From positions 404,917 to 468,916 of the forward strand of contig CAWFIT010000004.1 of NCBI GenBank assembly GCA_963815965.1: 64,000 nt of DNA, written 5' to 3'. The notes below the pieces were generated by a model, which was given only the letters and a program-made list of their open reading frames with translations, ran no database searches and was not told the origin of the DNA. Positions 15,513 to 23,451 of the stretch are shown here, one piece after another. A program made the translations under genes and the position numbers. Numbering within the stretch: position 1 is the stretch's first letter; each line of letters starts with the position of its first letter. The DNA comes from DASVFB01 sp963815965 (lineage in GTDB: Bacteria > Actinomycetota > Thermoleophilia > Gaiellales > Gaiellaceae).

Positions 15513-16231
15513 CCCACCTCAGGCGTATCCCGGTGGCCGTCACCCTCGCGTTCGTGATCGCCGCCTGCGGCGCTGGCGAGGTGAGCTCGCGGCCGGCAAA
15601 CCGCGTCGCGCGGCCCCACATCGTCACGAAGCTGATCCCGTTCGGGGCAAAGCGCCGCGCCGAGACCGCCGCCTACGCCAGGCGGCACTACGGGATCGAC
15701 ACGTGGCGCCTCCGGCACCCGCGTGTGATCGTCGAGCACTACACGGCGGCGGACAGCTTTGCGTCGACGTTCGCGGCCTTCGCGCGTGACACGCCCGACA
15801 GCGAGCTCGGCGAGCTTCCGGGTACGTGCGCCCATTTTGTGGTCGACCGCGACGGAACGATCTACCAGCTCGTGCGCCTGAACACGATGTGCCGGCACAC
15901 GGTCGGGCTGAACTGGACGTCATTCGGCATCGAGCACGTCGGCACAAGCGACCGGGAGATCCTCCACAATCCGGCGCAGCTCTCCGCGTCCCTCAAGCTG
16001 ACGCTGTGGCTGATGAGCACGTTCGGGATCAAGCTCCGCAACGTGATCGGGCACAACGAGAGCCTGACGAGCCCGTACCACCGCGAGAACTACCGTCCGT
16101 GGCGCTGCCAGACCCACGGCGACTGGAGCCGCGCCGACATGCAGATCTACCGCGCTGCGCTGGCGCGGCGCGCGCGTCGTAACGGTGTTCCGCTCGGGCC
16201 GCCGGCGCGGCCCGTGCAGCCGCGCTGCTAG
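15491..16231 (+). CDS. Lipoprotein N-acetylmuramoyl-L-alanine amidase (amidase_2/PGRP family)
   Basis: 246 residues. A signal with lipobox IAAC (LAFVIAACGAGE) predicts lipid anchoring. The amidase_2 core has the zinc ligands VEHYTAAD, CRHTVGLNWTSFGIEHVG and IGHNESLTSPYH, plus the ARDTPDSELGELPGTCAHFVVDRDG stretch (described in two parts: 12 residues before and 13 after GTCAHF). It should cut the amide bond between MurNAc and L-Ala, or act as a sensor. Its start overlaps the kinase gene. The basic tail ends with a Pro-rich segment. The stop shares CTAG with the convergent gene. Confidence 0.88.
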   Translation: MVGVRDLTHLRRIPVAVTLAFVIAACGAGEVSSRPANRVARPHIVTKLIPFGAKRRAETAAYARRHYGIDTWRLRHPRVIVEHYTAADSFASTFAAFARDTPDSELGELPGTCAHFVVDRDGTIYQLVRLNTMCRHTVGLNWTSFGIEHVGTSDREILHNPAQLSASLKLTLWLMSTFGIKLRNVIGHNESLTSPYHRENYRPWRCQTHGDWSRADMQIYRAALARRARRNGVPLGPPARPVQPRC

Positions 16232-17022
16232 GCCGCCAAGAGTGCGGTGAGGGCGCTGAGGCAGCGCTCCGTCTCGCCCGGCGCGCGGACCGACGGCAAC
16301 TTCTCTGCCTCGACGAACTCGTGATCCGGCCGGAAGCGTTCACGCCGCACGATCTCGCCCTCGCAGACGGCGACGAACGTTCCCTCGCGGACCTCCTCCT
16401 TGCGGAGCCTGATCCGGGCGTACCGCTCGAGCACCTCGAGCGCGCGCTTCGTCGAAGCGAACACGACCTCGCGCCGGCTGTGTCCGAGCCAGAGCGGCCG
16501 GTGCGCACCGCGGGCGAGGTAAAGGACGTCGGGTGCGCGTTCATCGAACCATGCGGTCGCCATGGCGCCGCGCAACCGTTCGAACGCACTCGCGTCGCCA
16601 CGAGAGTGGGCGGCGAGGGCGAGGATCGCCTCGGTGTCGACGGTCATCCGCGGTTCGGCGCGCGCGCAGTCGAAATCGCAGAGGATCTCGTCGTCGTTGA
16701 CGATGATCCCGTTGTGGATCCCGACGACCGGCCCGTGGCGCACGGGGTGGTTGTTGGCCGGAATCGACGGGTGGCCCTTCGTGTAGTCGCGGACGTGAAC
16801 GAGTACCTGGCCCGCGTTCTCGGGGACCTCGATCCGGTCGAGTAGGTGGCTTGCGGGCGTCCGCTGCTTGACCACGGTCGTAAAGCCCTCGCCCGGCGCC
16901 CGGTACGCGTATCCCACGGCGTGCGCCCCTCGTTCGGCGATTCCTGCGAGCAGCGCTTGAGCTGCGAGCGTGCGATCGACGCTCGAATCAGGGCTCAGGC
17001 TGTAGCCGGCTATTCCGCACAT
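16228..17022 (-). CDS. Class II (Ntn) glutamine amidotransferase-like protein
   Basis: 264 residues starting MCGIAGYS, so Cys2 becomes the N-terminal nucleophile. The GlmS/asparagine-synthase-type glutaminase fold is shown by LAGIAERGAHAVGYAY, VLVHVRDYTKGHPSIPANNHP, GPVVGIHNGIIVND and TVDTEAILAL. No synthase, isomerase or transferase domain follows, so the acceptor of ammonia is unknown; stand-alone relatives exist. The convergent overlap with the amidase gene is four bases. Confidence 0.85.
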   Translation of the reverse strand: MCGIAGYSLSPDSSVDRTLAAQALLAGIAERGAHAVGYAYRAPGEGFTTVVKQRTPASHLLDRIEVPENAGQVLVHVRDYTKGHPSIPANNHPVRHGPVVGIHNGIIVNDDEILCDFDCARAEPRMTVDTEAILALAAHSRGDASAFERLRGAMATAWFDERAPDVLYLARGAHRPLWLGHSRREVVFASTKRALEVLERYARIRLRKEEVREGTFVAVCEGEIVRRERFRPDHEFVEAEKLPSVRAPGETERCLSALTALLAA

Positions 17023-17071
17023 ACGAGTAAACCTAAGAGGCTCCTCGGACGCCTCTCAAGACCTCAGACGC

Positions 17072-17099
17072 TTCACCTTAGTGAAAGTTCGTAAACGAA
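17072..17099. promoter_or_regulatory. Two short palindromes upstream of the sigma factor gene
   Basis: TTCACCTTAGTGAA (17072-17085) and TTCGTAAACGAA (17088-17099) sit side by side in the 180-base gap between the divergent amidotransferase and sigma-factor genes. A GAGGAGG at 17112-17118 follows without a matching start codon. These look like operator half-sites; the regulator is unknown. Confidence 0.35.
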
Positions 17100-17202
17100 T
17101 TCTGAAGCTTTGAGGAGGCTCCTGCATCCCCCCGCGGGGGTACCTCGATTGCTCAAGCCCGGATGCACGAGAGCCGATACCACGATCGTGGAAGCCCCAC
17201 AC

Positions 17203-18126
17203 ATGCTTCCGGAACCTGCGGAGGACGGAACGCTCGAGATTGTCGCCCCGGACAACGACGCGGCTGACGACGGAGAGAAGACCGCTCCGGTCGCAAAGGC
17301 TCCGACCAGCGATCCGCTGCGGCTCTACGTCCGCCAGATCGGCGACGGGCCTCTGCTGACGCGCGAGGAAGAACGCGAGCTCGCCCGTCGCAAGGATGAT
17401 GGCGACGAGGATGCGAAACGGAAGCTGATCGAGTCGAACCTCCGCCTCGTGATGTCGATCACCCGGCATTACACGAGAGCGGGCGTGCCGCTGCTCGACC
17501 TGATCCAGGAGGGCAACCTCGGGCTGATTCGCGCCGTCGAGAAGTTCGACTACCGGATGGGCTTCAAGCTCTCGACCTACGCGACCTGGTGGATCCGCCA
17601 GTCGATCACGCGCGCGCTGGCCGATCAGGGCCGGACGATCCGCCTCCCGGTCCACGTTGCCGAGCAGGTGCGCCGCATGATGCGCGCTCGCCGGCAGCTG
17701 GCGCAGAAGCTGAACCGTGATCCGACGACGAAGGAGCTCGCCGAGGAAAGCGGTTTCCCCGAGCAGCGCATCGAGGAGCTCCTCGATCTCGTCGAGGATC
17801 CCGTCAGCCTCGAAACGCCCGTCGGAGACGGCGAGTCGCTGTACGGCGACCTGATCGAGGACACGCAGAGTGAGCGTCCCGATCAGGAGACGGCGATCAA
17901 CCTGCGCCGGAAGGAGCTCGCGACGGCGCTCCAGAGCCTCAACCCGCGGATGCGTCACGTGCTCGAGCTGCGCTTCGGTCTCAGCGGCTCGGATCCGAAA
18001 ACGCTCGAGGACGTGGGGGAGGGGCTCGGCATCACCCGCGAGAGCGTCCGCCAGCTCGAGGCGCGGGCACTCCGCGAGCTACGGCTGTTCGCTCCTGACC
18101 TCGAGCTCTACCTCGCCAGCGACTAA
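17203..18126 (+). CDS. RNA polymerase sigma factor, RpoD/SigA-related (group 1 or 2)
   Basis: 307 residues from ATG 17203. Region 1.2 DPLRLYVRQIGDGPLLTREEE; region 2 NLRLVMSITRHYT, LLDLIQEGNLGLIRAVEKFD and TYATWWIRQSITRAL; region 3 RLPVHVAEQVRRMMRARRQL; region 4 LEDVGEGLGITRESVRQLEARAL. It lacks region 1.1 and the long non-conserved insert, so it is probably a second principal-like sigma factor such as HrdB/SigB-type. The start is uncertain: GTG 17188 or the TTG at 17110 behind GAGGAGG are alternatives. Another sigma factor of the same class lies convergently 1 kb away. Confidence 0.9.
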   Translation: MLPEPAEDGTLEIVAPDNDAADDGEKTAPVAKAPTSDPLRLYVRQIGDGPLLTREEERELARRKDDGDEDAKRKLIESNLRLVMSITRHYTRAGVPLLDLIQEGNLGLIRAVEKFDYRMGFKLSTYATWWIRQSITRALADQGRTIRLPVHVAEQVRRMMRARRQLAQKLNRDPTTKELAEESGFPEQRIEELLDLVEDPVSLETPVGDGESLYGDLIEDTQSERPDQETAINLRRKELATALQSLNPRMRHVLELRFGLSGSDPKTLEDVGEGLGITRESVRQLEARALRELRLFAPDLELYLASD

Positions 18127-18210
18127 GCGCGAGTCCCCGCGCGGCCGTTCAGTAGAAACTCCGATGCGGGTCGCTCGAGTGTCCGCGACCATGGAATCGA
18201 GGAGGTCGAC

Positions 18211-19143
18211 ATGCGGACGGGCCGCCGAGCCATTCATGCGGCCGCGATCATCTCGGGCGTAGTCCTCGGCGTTACGTCTGCCGGGGCTGGAGAACACGCG
18301 GGTGCCAGGATCGTCTTCTCTCGCGGATCGGCGCCGGAGAAGTACGAGCTCTGGTCGACGCGCTCGGACGGCCGGGATTTCCGGCGTGTGACGTCCTCAT
18401 GCGGCTGGGACTGGTGGCCCGCCGTCTCGCCCGATGGGCGCAGCATCGCATTCGCGCGCAGCTGCAACGGCGACTTCGATCTCTACGTCGTCGGTGTCGA
18501 CGGCCGAGCTCTCCGCCGCGTCGTGCATCGACCCGGGAACGACACGTGGCCGACGTGGTCGCCGGACGGCCGGCGAATCGCCTTCGTCGGCGGAGACGAT
18601 CGCCGTGCCGAGCTCTACGTTGTCAACGCGTCCGGCACCGGTCTTCGCAGGTTGACGCACAACGGAGTCGAGGACGCAGCACCGGCTTGGTCTCCGGACG
18701 GCCGGACGGTTCTTTACACGAGCCTTCGCAGCGAGACCAACGCGCTCATGCTGATCAGCCCGAGCCGGCGAACGACACGTCGCCTCGGTGATCTCCGCGG
18801 AGGAGAACCCGCCTGGTCGCCCGACGGCCGCCGTATCGCATTCGCGCTTCGGGACCGGGGCGCCGAGGCGAGCGAGACCGTCAACCTGTTCGTCGCGAGC
18901 GCCGATGGACGAAGCGTGCGGCAGTTGACGCACGAGAAGGTCGGAGTCGTGAGTCACCATCCTTCGTGGTCGCCGAACGGCCGAAGGATCGTCTTCATCA
19001 GCAATCGCGCAGCGCGATTCGAGGGCGCTTCCCTCTACATTGTCAATGCCGACGGAACCGGCTTGCGACGCTTGACGCGTGCACGCTTCGAGGACGTCGA
19101 TCCTGTGTGGCCGGCCGCGCCGAAGGCGGCCGCGCCGCGCTAG
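18211..19143 (+). CDS. Secreted TolB-like WD40/PD40 beta-propeller protein
   Basis: 310 residues with a signal peptide (AIHAAAIISGVVLGVTSAGAG). About six PD40 repeats are visible through SPDGR or SPNGR blades: WWPAVSPDGRSIAFAR, TWPTWSPDGRRIAFVG, AAPAWSPDGRTVLYTS, GEPAWSPDGRRIAFAL, HHPSWSPNGRRIVFIS. LYVVNASGTGLRRLTH-type strands lie between them. It resembles the propeller of TolB, but actinobacteria lack the Tol-Pal outer-membrane context, so ligand and role are unknown. The stop shares CTAG with the convergent sigma gene. Confidence 0.85.
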   Translation: MRTGRRAIHAAAIISGVVLGVTSAGAGEHAGARIVFSRGSAPEKYELWSTRSDGRDFRRVTSSCGWDWWPAVSPDGRSIAFARSCNGDFDLYVVGVDGRALRRVVHRPGNDTWPTWSPDGRRIAFVGGDDRRAELYVVNASGTGLRRLTHNGVEDAAPAWSPDGRTVLYTSLRSETNALMLISPSRRTTRRLGDLRGGEPAWSPDGRRIAFALRDRGAEASETVNLFVASADGRSVRQLTHEKVGVVSHHPSWSPNGRRIVFISNRAARFEGASLYIVNADGTGLRRLTRARFEDVDPVWPAAPKAAAPR

Positions 19144-20195
19144 AGCCGCTCCATCTCCTGCAGCTTCGAGAGGCGGCGTAGCGACTCGACTTCGACCTGA
19201 CGCACTCGCTCGCGCGTCAGGCCCAGGCGGCGGCCGATCTCCTCGAGCGTCTTCGGCTCGGAGTCGATGAGGCCGTAGCGGAGGACGATTACCTGACGCT
19301 CGCGCCAGGGCAGAGCGCACAGCGCCTGCTTGAGCGCCTCGCTGCGCAGCGTCACTTCGACCTGCTCGTCTGGCAGAGGTCCGTCGCCCGCCACGAAGTC
19401 GCCGAAGACGGCGTCCTCCTGGTCGCCGACGGGTTGGTCGAGGCTCGTGGACGCCCGCGCGGCGGCCTTGACTTCCTTCGCCTGCTGCAGCGTCAGGTTC
19501 GCCTCCTCGGCGATCTCGTCGAGGGACGGCTCGCGGCCGAGCTGCGTCCAGAGGATGCGCTCGGCGCGGTTCATCTTCTGCAGCCGCTCGACGATGTGGA
19601 CCGGCATCCGGATCGTCCGCGCCTTGTCTGCGAGTGCTCGCGCGACCGCCTGTCGGATCCACCACGTCGCGTAGGTGGAGAACTTGTAGCCGCGGCGCCA
19701 GTCGAACTTCTCGACAGCGCGGATCAGGCCGAGCGTCCCTTCCTGGATCAGGTCGAGGAACGGCAGGCCCTGGTTGCGGTAGTTCTTCGCGATCGAGACG
19801 ACGAGGCGGAGGTTCGACTGGATCATGTGCTGCTTCGCCTGCATGTCGCCGCGCTCGATCTTCTTCGCCAGCTCGACCTCCTGCGCCGCCGTGAGCAGCT
19901 GGTGCCGGCCGGCCTCGCGCAGGAACAGCTGCAGCGCATCGGTGGTCGATTCGACCGTCGGCGCCGGAGGCGGCGGCGGAGGAGGCGCCTTCTCCGCTTC
20001 CTTCGTGTCGTCGACGATCTCGACGCTGCGCGTCTCGAGCTCGCGGTAGAGCAGGTCGAGCTCGAAGACGTCGAACTCGTGCGCTTCCGTCAGGTCGTTG
20101 ATTTCGGACTGCCGGACCGTGCCGGAGACCTCGGTGGCTTCCAGCAGGATCTGGACGTCCTCGTGCTGCAGGATGGTTTCGATTTCTACGGGCAT
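19140..20195 (-). CDS. sigA: RNA polymerase sigma factor, RpoD/SigA family (probable principal sigma)
   Basis: 351 residues. The N-terminal 70 residues are acidic with a Pro run (EKAPPPPPPPAP), followed by region 1.2 TDALQLFLREAGRHQLLT. Then come region 2 NLRLVVSIAKNYRNQGLPFL, EKFDWRRGYKFSTYATWWIRQ, region 3 PVHIVERLQKMNRAERIL and region 4 LEEIGRRLGLTRERVRQVE. The acidic N-terminus suggests a region 1.1-like autoinhibitory part, as in primary sigma factors. It differs in sequence from the plus-strand sigma gene, so they are not a recent duplication. Upstream is a 750-base non-coding stretch. Confidence 0.9.
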   Translation of the reverse strand: MPVEIETILQHEDVQILLEATEVSGTVRQSEINDLTEAHEFDVFELDLLYRELETRSVEIVDDTKEAEKAPPPPPPPAPTVESTTDALQLFLREAGRHQLLTAAQEVELAKKIERGDMQAKQHMIQSNLRLVVSIAKNYRNQGLPFLDLIQEGTLGLIRAVEKFDWRRGYKFSTYATWWIRQAVARALADKARTIRMPVHIVERLQKMNRAERILWTQLGREPSLDEIAEEANLTLQQAKEVKAAARASTSLDQPVGDQEDAVFGDFVAGDGPLPDEQVEVTLRSEALKQALCALPWRERQVIVLRYGLIDSEPKTLEEIGRRLGLTRERVRQVEVESLRRLSKLQEMERL

Positions 20196-20504
20196 TCCTT
20201 GGTTCTTGGCGTGTTTCCGGGAGGGCGGCTATCGAAACACGTTTTGGCCAGCCGTGCTCGCGCTGCGGTCGTGGTCGGTATAGCAGGACGCGGCGGGTTC
20301 GCCGCGCTTGATCACTTCACGCTCGATAACGGTGGTTATGTCAACCTGAGACAGAACGAGTCGAGCGCCGGCCTCCCCAGCCCAACGTGGACGCGTTTCC
20401 TGCCACTTTTCCCCAGCGTTCGGAGCGGCGTGGAGGCCTGTGAAGGACCGCTCGCGCCTGTGAGCGGGGACATTTCGGAGCTCACGCTGGTAGCGCCGCC
20501 GGGC

Positions 20505-20568
20505 TTGTGGACAGAGGGGCAGGGGTTCTCCACAGGTTGCACGAATCGCTGTGGAAATGTTGATAAAT
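20505..20568 (+). other. Cluster of DnaA-box-like sites upstream of sigA
   Basis: TTGTGGACA (20505-20513), TTCTCCACA (20526-20534), TGTGGAAAT (20550-20558) and TTGATAA close behind lie within 64 bases. Each differs by one or two bases from TTATCCACA or the actinobacterial TTGTCCACA on one strand or the other. The stretch is AT-richer than its surroundings. The rest of 20196-20748 shows no gene I can support. This may be a DnaA-controlled promoter or an origin-like site; dnaA and dnaN are not in the window. Confidence 0.35.
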
Positions 20569-20748
20569 GAAAAGTCCGCAAAATGCGCGGTGTCCGTTCT
20601 GGACTTGCTTGCACTGCCCCCGGCGACCCCCTAGTGTGCCGCTTGCGTCGAGTACGGGACGTGACTAGATCGAAGCCTCGCCCGGAGGCCGTAGGCGGAA
20701 GCCGAAAGTCAGCGGGTGAGGTGGACGAAAGCGAGACCGGCTCGGCGA

Positions 20749-20916
20749 ATGAAACGGCTCCCTTCGGGGGGCCGTTTCATTTCTCGGGCCAAAGTGCTGC
20801 GCACTTTGGCCCGGGTAGACCGCAGGCGCGCCTTCGGCGCGCGTGCCTTTGGGTGCGTTTGAGGGGTGGGTGGCTTCGCCGAATGGGTTGCGTGCAGTGC
20901 GGCTAAGCCGCACTGC
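20749..20916 (+). repeat. Three-hairpin repeat, copy A (preceded by an extra hairpin)
   Basis: Extra hairpin at 20749-20780 (ATGAAACGGC / GCCGTTTCAT). H1 at 20785-20813 is a perfect 13-bp stem CGGGCCAAAGTGC with loop TGC. A short AGAC-containing linker leads to H2 at 20822-20846, GCAGGCGCGCC / GGCGCGCGTGC with one internal G-G mismatch. A TTGGGTGCGTTTGAGGG spacer leads to H3 at 20894-20916 (GCAGTGCGGC, loop TAA). The same order, stem lengths and H2 mismatch recur at 52075, 55102 and (reversed) 55420. It lies upstream of a small membrane protein gene. Confidence 0.8.
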
Positions 20917-20948
20917 CGGCGGGGCCGGGTTTGTAGAGTGGGCTCGCC

Positions 20949-21161
20949 GTGCACTTGCGTATGCCTGCCATCGACAAGGGCGTTCAGGCGTTTCTTTGGG
21001 CGCTCGTGTTCTTCCTCTACCTCTGGTTCGGGATGCTCGCCGTGGGCGTCTCGGGCCCCACGGCGTTCGTTCTCGCGCTCGTGGTCAGCGCGCTGATCTT
21101 TCTCTTCGTCAGGATCCTCGGCGACGACGGCCCCGCTCGACCGCGTCGCTGGCTTCCCTGA
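20949..21161 (+). CDS. Small two-helix membrane protein
   Basis: 66-70 residues (GTG 20949 or ATG 20961). MPAIDKGVQ is followed by helices FLWALVFFLYLWFGMLAVGV and AFVLALVVSALIFLFVRIL, with a short basic Pro-rich tail. No family was recognised. A TAGAGT at 20934 just before the GTG could be a -10 box of a near-leaderless message. It is convergent with the next small gene, ten bases away. Confidence 0.6.
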   Translation: MHLRMPAIDKGVQAFLWALVFFLYLWFGMLAVGVSGPTAFVLALVVSALIFLFVRILGDDGPARPRRWLP

Positions 21162-21170
21162 GCGGCCGGA

Positions 21171-21377
21171 TCAGACCCGGAGCGTGCTGCGCGACGCCTC
21201 GTGCTCGCGGCTGAGCGCGCGCACGAGCAAACCTGCCAGGACTTCTCCGACGCTGTCGTCCAGGCGTTGCTGCGCCGATTCGACGGGCCCGTCGCACGTG
21301 AGGGCCCGGACGTGTGCGAGAAGGAGGCTCTCGCCTCTGGCCGCCGATGTGTCGAGTTCCGGTCTCACGTCGCACAC
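21171..21377 (-). CDS. Hypothetical small protein
   Basis: 68 residues from GTG. The frame has high GC in third positions and an amphipathic helical C-terminus (QQRLDDSVGEVLAGLLVRAL), suggesting real coding. No motif was recognised; two cysteines occur. The start could lie further downstream. The other frames here lack codon bias. Confidence 0.45.
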   Translation of the reverse strand: MCDVRPELDTSAARGESLLLAHVRALTCDGPVESAQQRLDDSVGEVLAGLLVRALSREHEASRSTLRV

Positions 21378-21468
21378 TGGTCATCGGCCCGCCCGACGGA
21401 CGCGCCGATCCCTCGAACGTAGGGACGCGAGCCGCCTCCGTGAATCGAAGGCGGCTCGCGTCGGATTC

Positions 21469-22071
21469 CTAGGACCGAACGACGGTCTCCTCTTCGCGCT
21501 CGCGCGCGATCGGCCGGTCGGCGTCGCTCTCGACGGTCCGCTCGGCCGGCGGCTCGATCGGCTCCGGGGCCGGGCGTCGTGCCGGCACCGTGTCGAAGCA
21601 GACACCGAAGACGAGCCCGAGGCCGAACGCGAGCAACGTCAGCAGCGGCCCGCCCATGTCGTTCACGAAGCCGTCGATGCCGAGGTCGGTCGACCAGTTC
21701 GTCACGTGCCCACGGAACAGCGTCGAATGCGGCTGATGGAAGATGAGGATCCACCCCACCGCGACGAGCGTCGGCAGAAAGGCCAGCAGGAATACGCTCG
21801 CCGAGAAGGTCGGCCTCCCCCACTTCGTCCAGCCGCCCAGCAGCTGCGAGAGCGCCATCACGAGCCCTGCTCCGGCAAGGATCCCGTAGACGGCCCAGTA
21901 GCCGTGCGTCGATGTGTGGCCGATGGTCGTTGTAAGCCACGCGAGTAGCCCGGCAACGCCCACTCCGAGCAAGGTGATCAGGGCCCGCGCGGGGCCGCGG
22001 TGCCACGTCCGCTCGCGCGGCGGCACAGATGCTTCACCTGCTTCCGGCGTGCGTGGTCTCCAGATGCGCAT
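21469..22071 (-). CDS. Hypothetical four-helix membrane protein
   Basis: About 200 residues. Basic N-terminus (MRIWRPRTPEAG), then helices near ALITLLGVGVAGLLAWL, YWAVYGILAGAGLVMAL, ASVFLLAFLPTLVAVGWILIF and PLLTLLAFGLGLVFGVCF, ending in a charged Glu/Arg/Pro-rich tail. ATG 22071 is preceded at proper spacing by GGAGG; a GTG nine bases earlier sits inside that site. No family was recognised. Confidence 0.65.
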   Translation of the reverse strand: MRIWRPRTPEAGEASVPPRERTWHRGPARALITLLGVGVAGLLAWLTTTIGHTSTHGYWAVYGILAGAGLVMALSQLLGGWTKWGRPTFSASVFLLAFLPTLVAVGWILIFHQPHSTLFRGHVTNWSTDLGIDGFVNDMGGPLLTLLAFGLGLVFGVCFDTVPARRPAPEPIEPPAERTVESDADRPIAREREEETVVRS

Positions 22072-22128
22072 GCGCTTCACCTCCGGTTTGGTTCCGGTAA
22101 TGGAAGAACGTTTCCGCGGCGGCGGCGG

Positions 22129-22728
22129 TTACGCGAGCTCGAGCCGACGGTAGTCGAACGCCGAGGAGTAGAGCTCGGCGCGGAACTCCTCGAGCGTCGG
22201 CGCCACGTCGGCGTGAAAGACGTGCTCGACGACACCGACGTGCGCGTCGTTGTGGAACGGCAGGTCGATGTGCTCGGGCGAGACGAGGTTGACCGAGACC
22301 CGCGAACAGACGGGGCAGCGCACAGCGACGCCGAACGCGCGCTCGCCGGGGGCAAGCAGCGAAAAAGAGGACGGGAAGACGGGCCGAGGGCGCTCCTCCG
22401 GGTAACAGAAGAAGGTCCACGGCCATTCGCCCGCCTTGATGCGCTGCGCGGACGCGTCCGCGAGCTCGTCGGCGATCGAGTCGTACGTCGAGGTCATGAG
22501 GTTGAGAAAGGTGCCTGCGGTCAGGCCAAGTGGCGCCCAGTCGAGGTCGTCGTCGGCGAGAAGGCCGACGTGGTCGTCGCCACAGCCGCACGTGAACTGG
22601 ATCTCGTACACCGCCGGATGGGCTGCGCCGGGCAGCCGCACGAGTCGCCGGAACGCGGAGAGCGTGACGTGCGTCTCACCGCGCGCGGGGCAGGCAAACG
22701 TGTATCGGCTCCTCAGGACGTCGTACAT
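22129..22728 (-). CDS. Hypothetical cysteine-rich (zinc-ribbon-like) protein
   Basis: 199 residues, soluble. Cysteine pairs occur as FACPARGE, FTCGCGDD and VRCPVCSRV, suggesting a metal-binding rubredoxin-like knuckle. Other conserved-looking stretches are WTFFCYPEERPRPVFP and VVEHVFHADVAPTLEEFRAELY. It has no membrane segment or signal. Function unknown; it is not obviously tied to neighbours. Confidence 0.65.
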   Translation of the reverse strand: MYDVLRSRYTFACPARGETHVTLSAFRRLVRLPGAAHPAVYEIQFTCGCGDDHVGLLADDDLDWAPLGLTAGTFLNLMTSTYDSIADELADASAQRIKAGEWPWTFFCYPEERPRPVFPSSFSLLAPGERAFGVAVRCPVCSRVSVNLVSPEHIDLPFHNDAHVGVVEHVFHADVAPTLEEFRAELYSSAFDYRRLELA

Positions 22729-22770
22729 GCCAACGTTCTAATCGGCAGGTCGGACGCTCTCCGCAAGGCG

Positions 22771-23283
22771 TCAGTACGTGATTAAGGCGTGTAAGTCATA
22801 TTGCGAGAGCCGCTCACGGCCGCCGAGGAACGTGAGCTCGATGATGAAGCAGACGCCACACACAATGCCTCCGAGCTGCTCGACCAGGCCGCCGATCGCC
22901 TCTACCGTCCCCCCGGTCGCGAGCACGTCGTCGTGGATCAAGACGCGTGACCCCTTCGGGATCAGGTCGGGATGCAGCTCGAGCGCGTTCGTGCCGTACT
23001 CGAGCTGATACGTCGCGCTCACGGTCTCGGGCGGCAGCTTGCCGGGCCTCCTCGCGGGCACAAACCCACAGCCCACGTCGCGGGCGATTGCGGCGCCGAG
23101 GATGAAGCCGCGCGCTTCAGCGCCGAGGACCAGATCAGGCGTCTGTCCGCCGGCCCAGCTCGACAGCTCGGCGATCGTCTGGTCGAGCGCCTGCGGGTCT
23201 GCGAGCAGCGGCGTGACGTCCTTGAAGCCAACGCCGGGCTGGGGCCAGTCCGGGACCTCCCGGATCTTCGCCTTCAAGTCCAC
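22771..23283 (-). CDS. apt: Adenine phosphoribosyltransferase
   Basis: 170 residues; salvages adenine to AMP using PRPP. N-terminus LKAKIREVPDWPQPGVGFKD, GAEARGFILGAAIA, VPARRPGKLP hood loop and the PRPP signature VLIHDDVLATGGT are all present. Its GTG start at 23283 lies four bases past a 165-base long inverted repeat that supplies GAAGGGG as ribosome-binding site, the same arrangement as the Nudix gene near 4.7 kb. Both are nucleotide-related enzymes. Confidence 0.95.
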   Translation of the reverse strand: MDLKAKIREVPDWPQPGVGFKDVTPLLADPQALDQTIAELSSWAGGQTPDLVLGAEARGFILGAAIARDVGCGFVPARRPGKLPPETVSATYQLEYGTNALELHPDLIPKGSRVLIHDDVLATGGTVEAIGGLVEQLGGIVCGVCFIIELTFLGGRERLSQYDLHALITY

Positions 23284-23286
23284 GGC

Positions 23287-23451
23287 AGTGCCCCTTCAGC
23301 GAATGTTGCCGCGTTTCTCGGTCGCGAGCACCAAGCGATACAAGGACGCAGGGAGCGCCGATAGCTGTAGCTATCGGCGCGACTGAGGACGCGGGAGTGC
23401 GCAGCGTGATCGCGGACGAGAAGCGTGGAGGACATTCGCTGGAGGGGTACT
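23287..23451 (-). repeat. Long inverted-repeat element, copy 2 of 2 (between ftsR and apt)
   Basis: 165 bases. In the direction of transcription the left end is AGTACCCCTCCAGCGAATGT and the right end reads inverted as AGTGCCCCTTCAGCGAATGT, so 18 of 20 terminal positions pair. The tip is a perfect 12-bp stem GCGCCGATAGCT (23355-23380, two-base loop). It shares with copy 1 the blocks GCGTCCTCAGTC, CTCCCTGCGTCCTT, ATCGCTTGGTGCT and CGACCGAGAA. Tip and outer stems differ in sequence from copy 1 yet still pair. The left end completes the ftsR stop codon TAG; the right end provides the apt ribosome-binding site. Confidence 0.85.

Noticed and set aside
16228..17022. GlmS or asparagine synthase
   Set aside because: Only the glutaminase domain is present; length 264 leaves no room for isomerase or synthetase domains.
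20196..20948. Calling this gap a replication origin
   Set aside because: Boxes are imperfect and only three; dnaA, dnaN and other origin neighbours are absent. Kept only as a low-confidence site.
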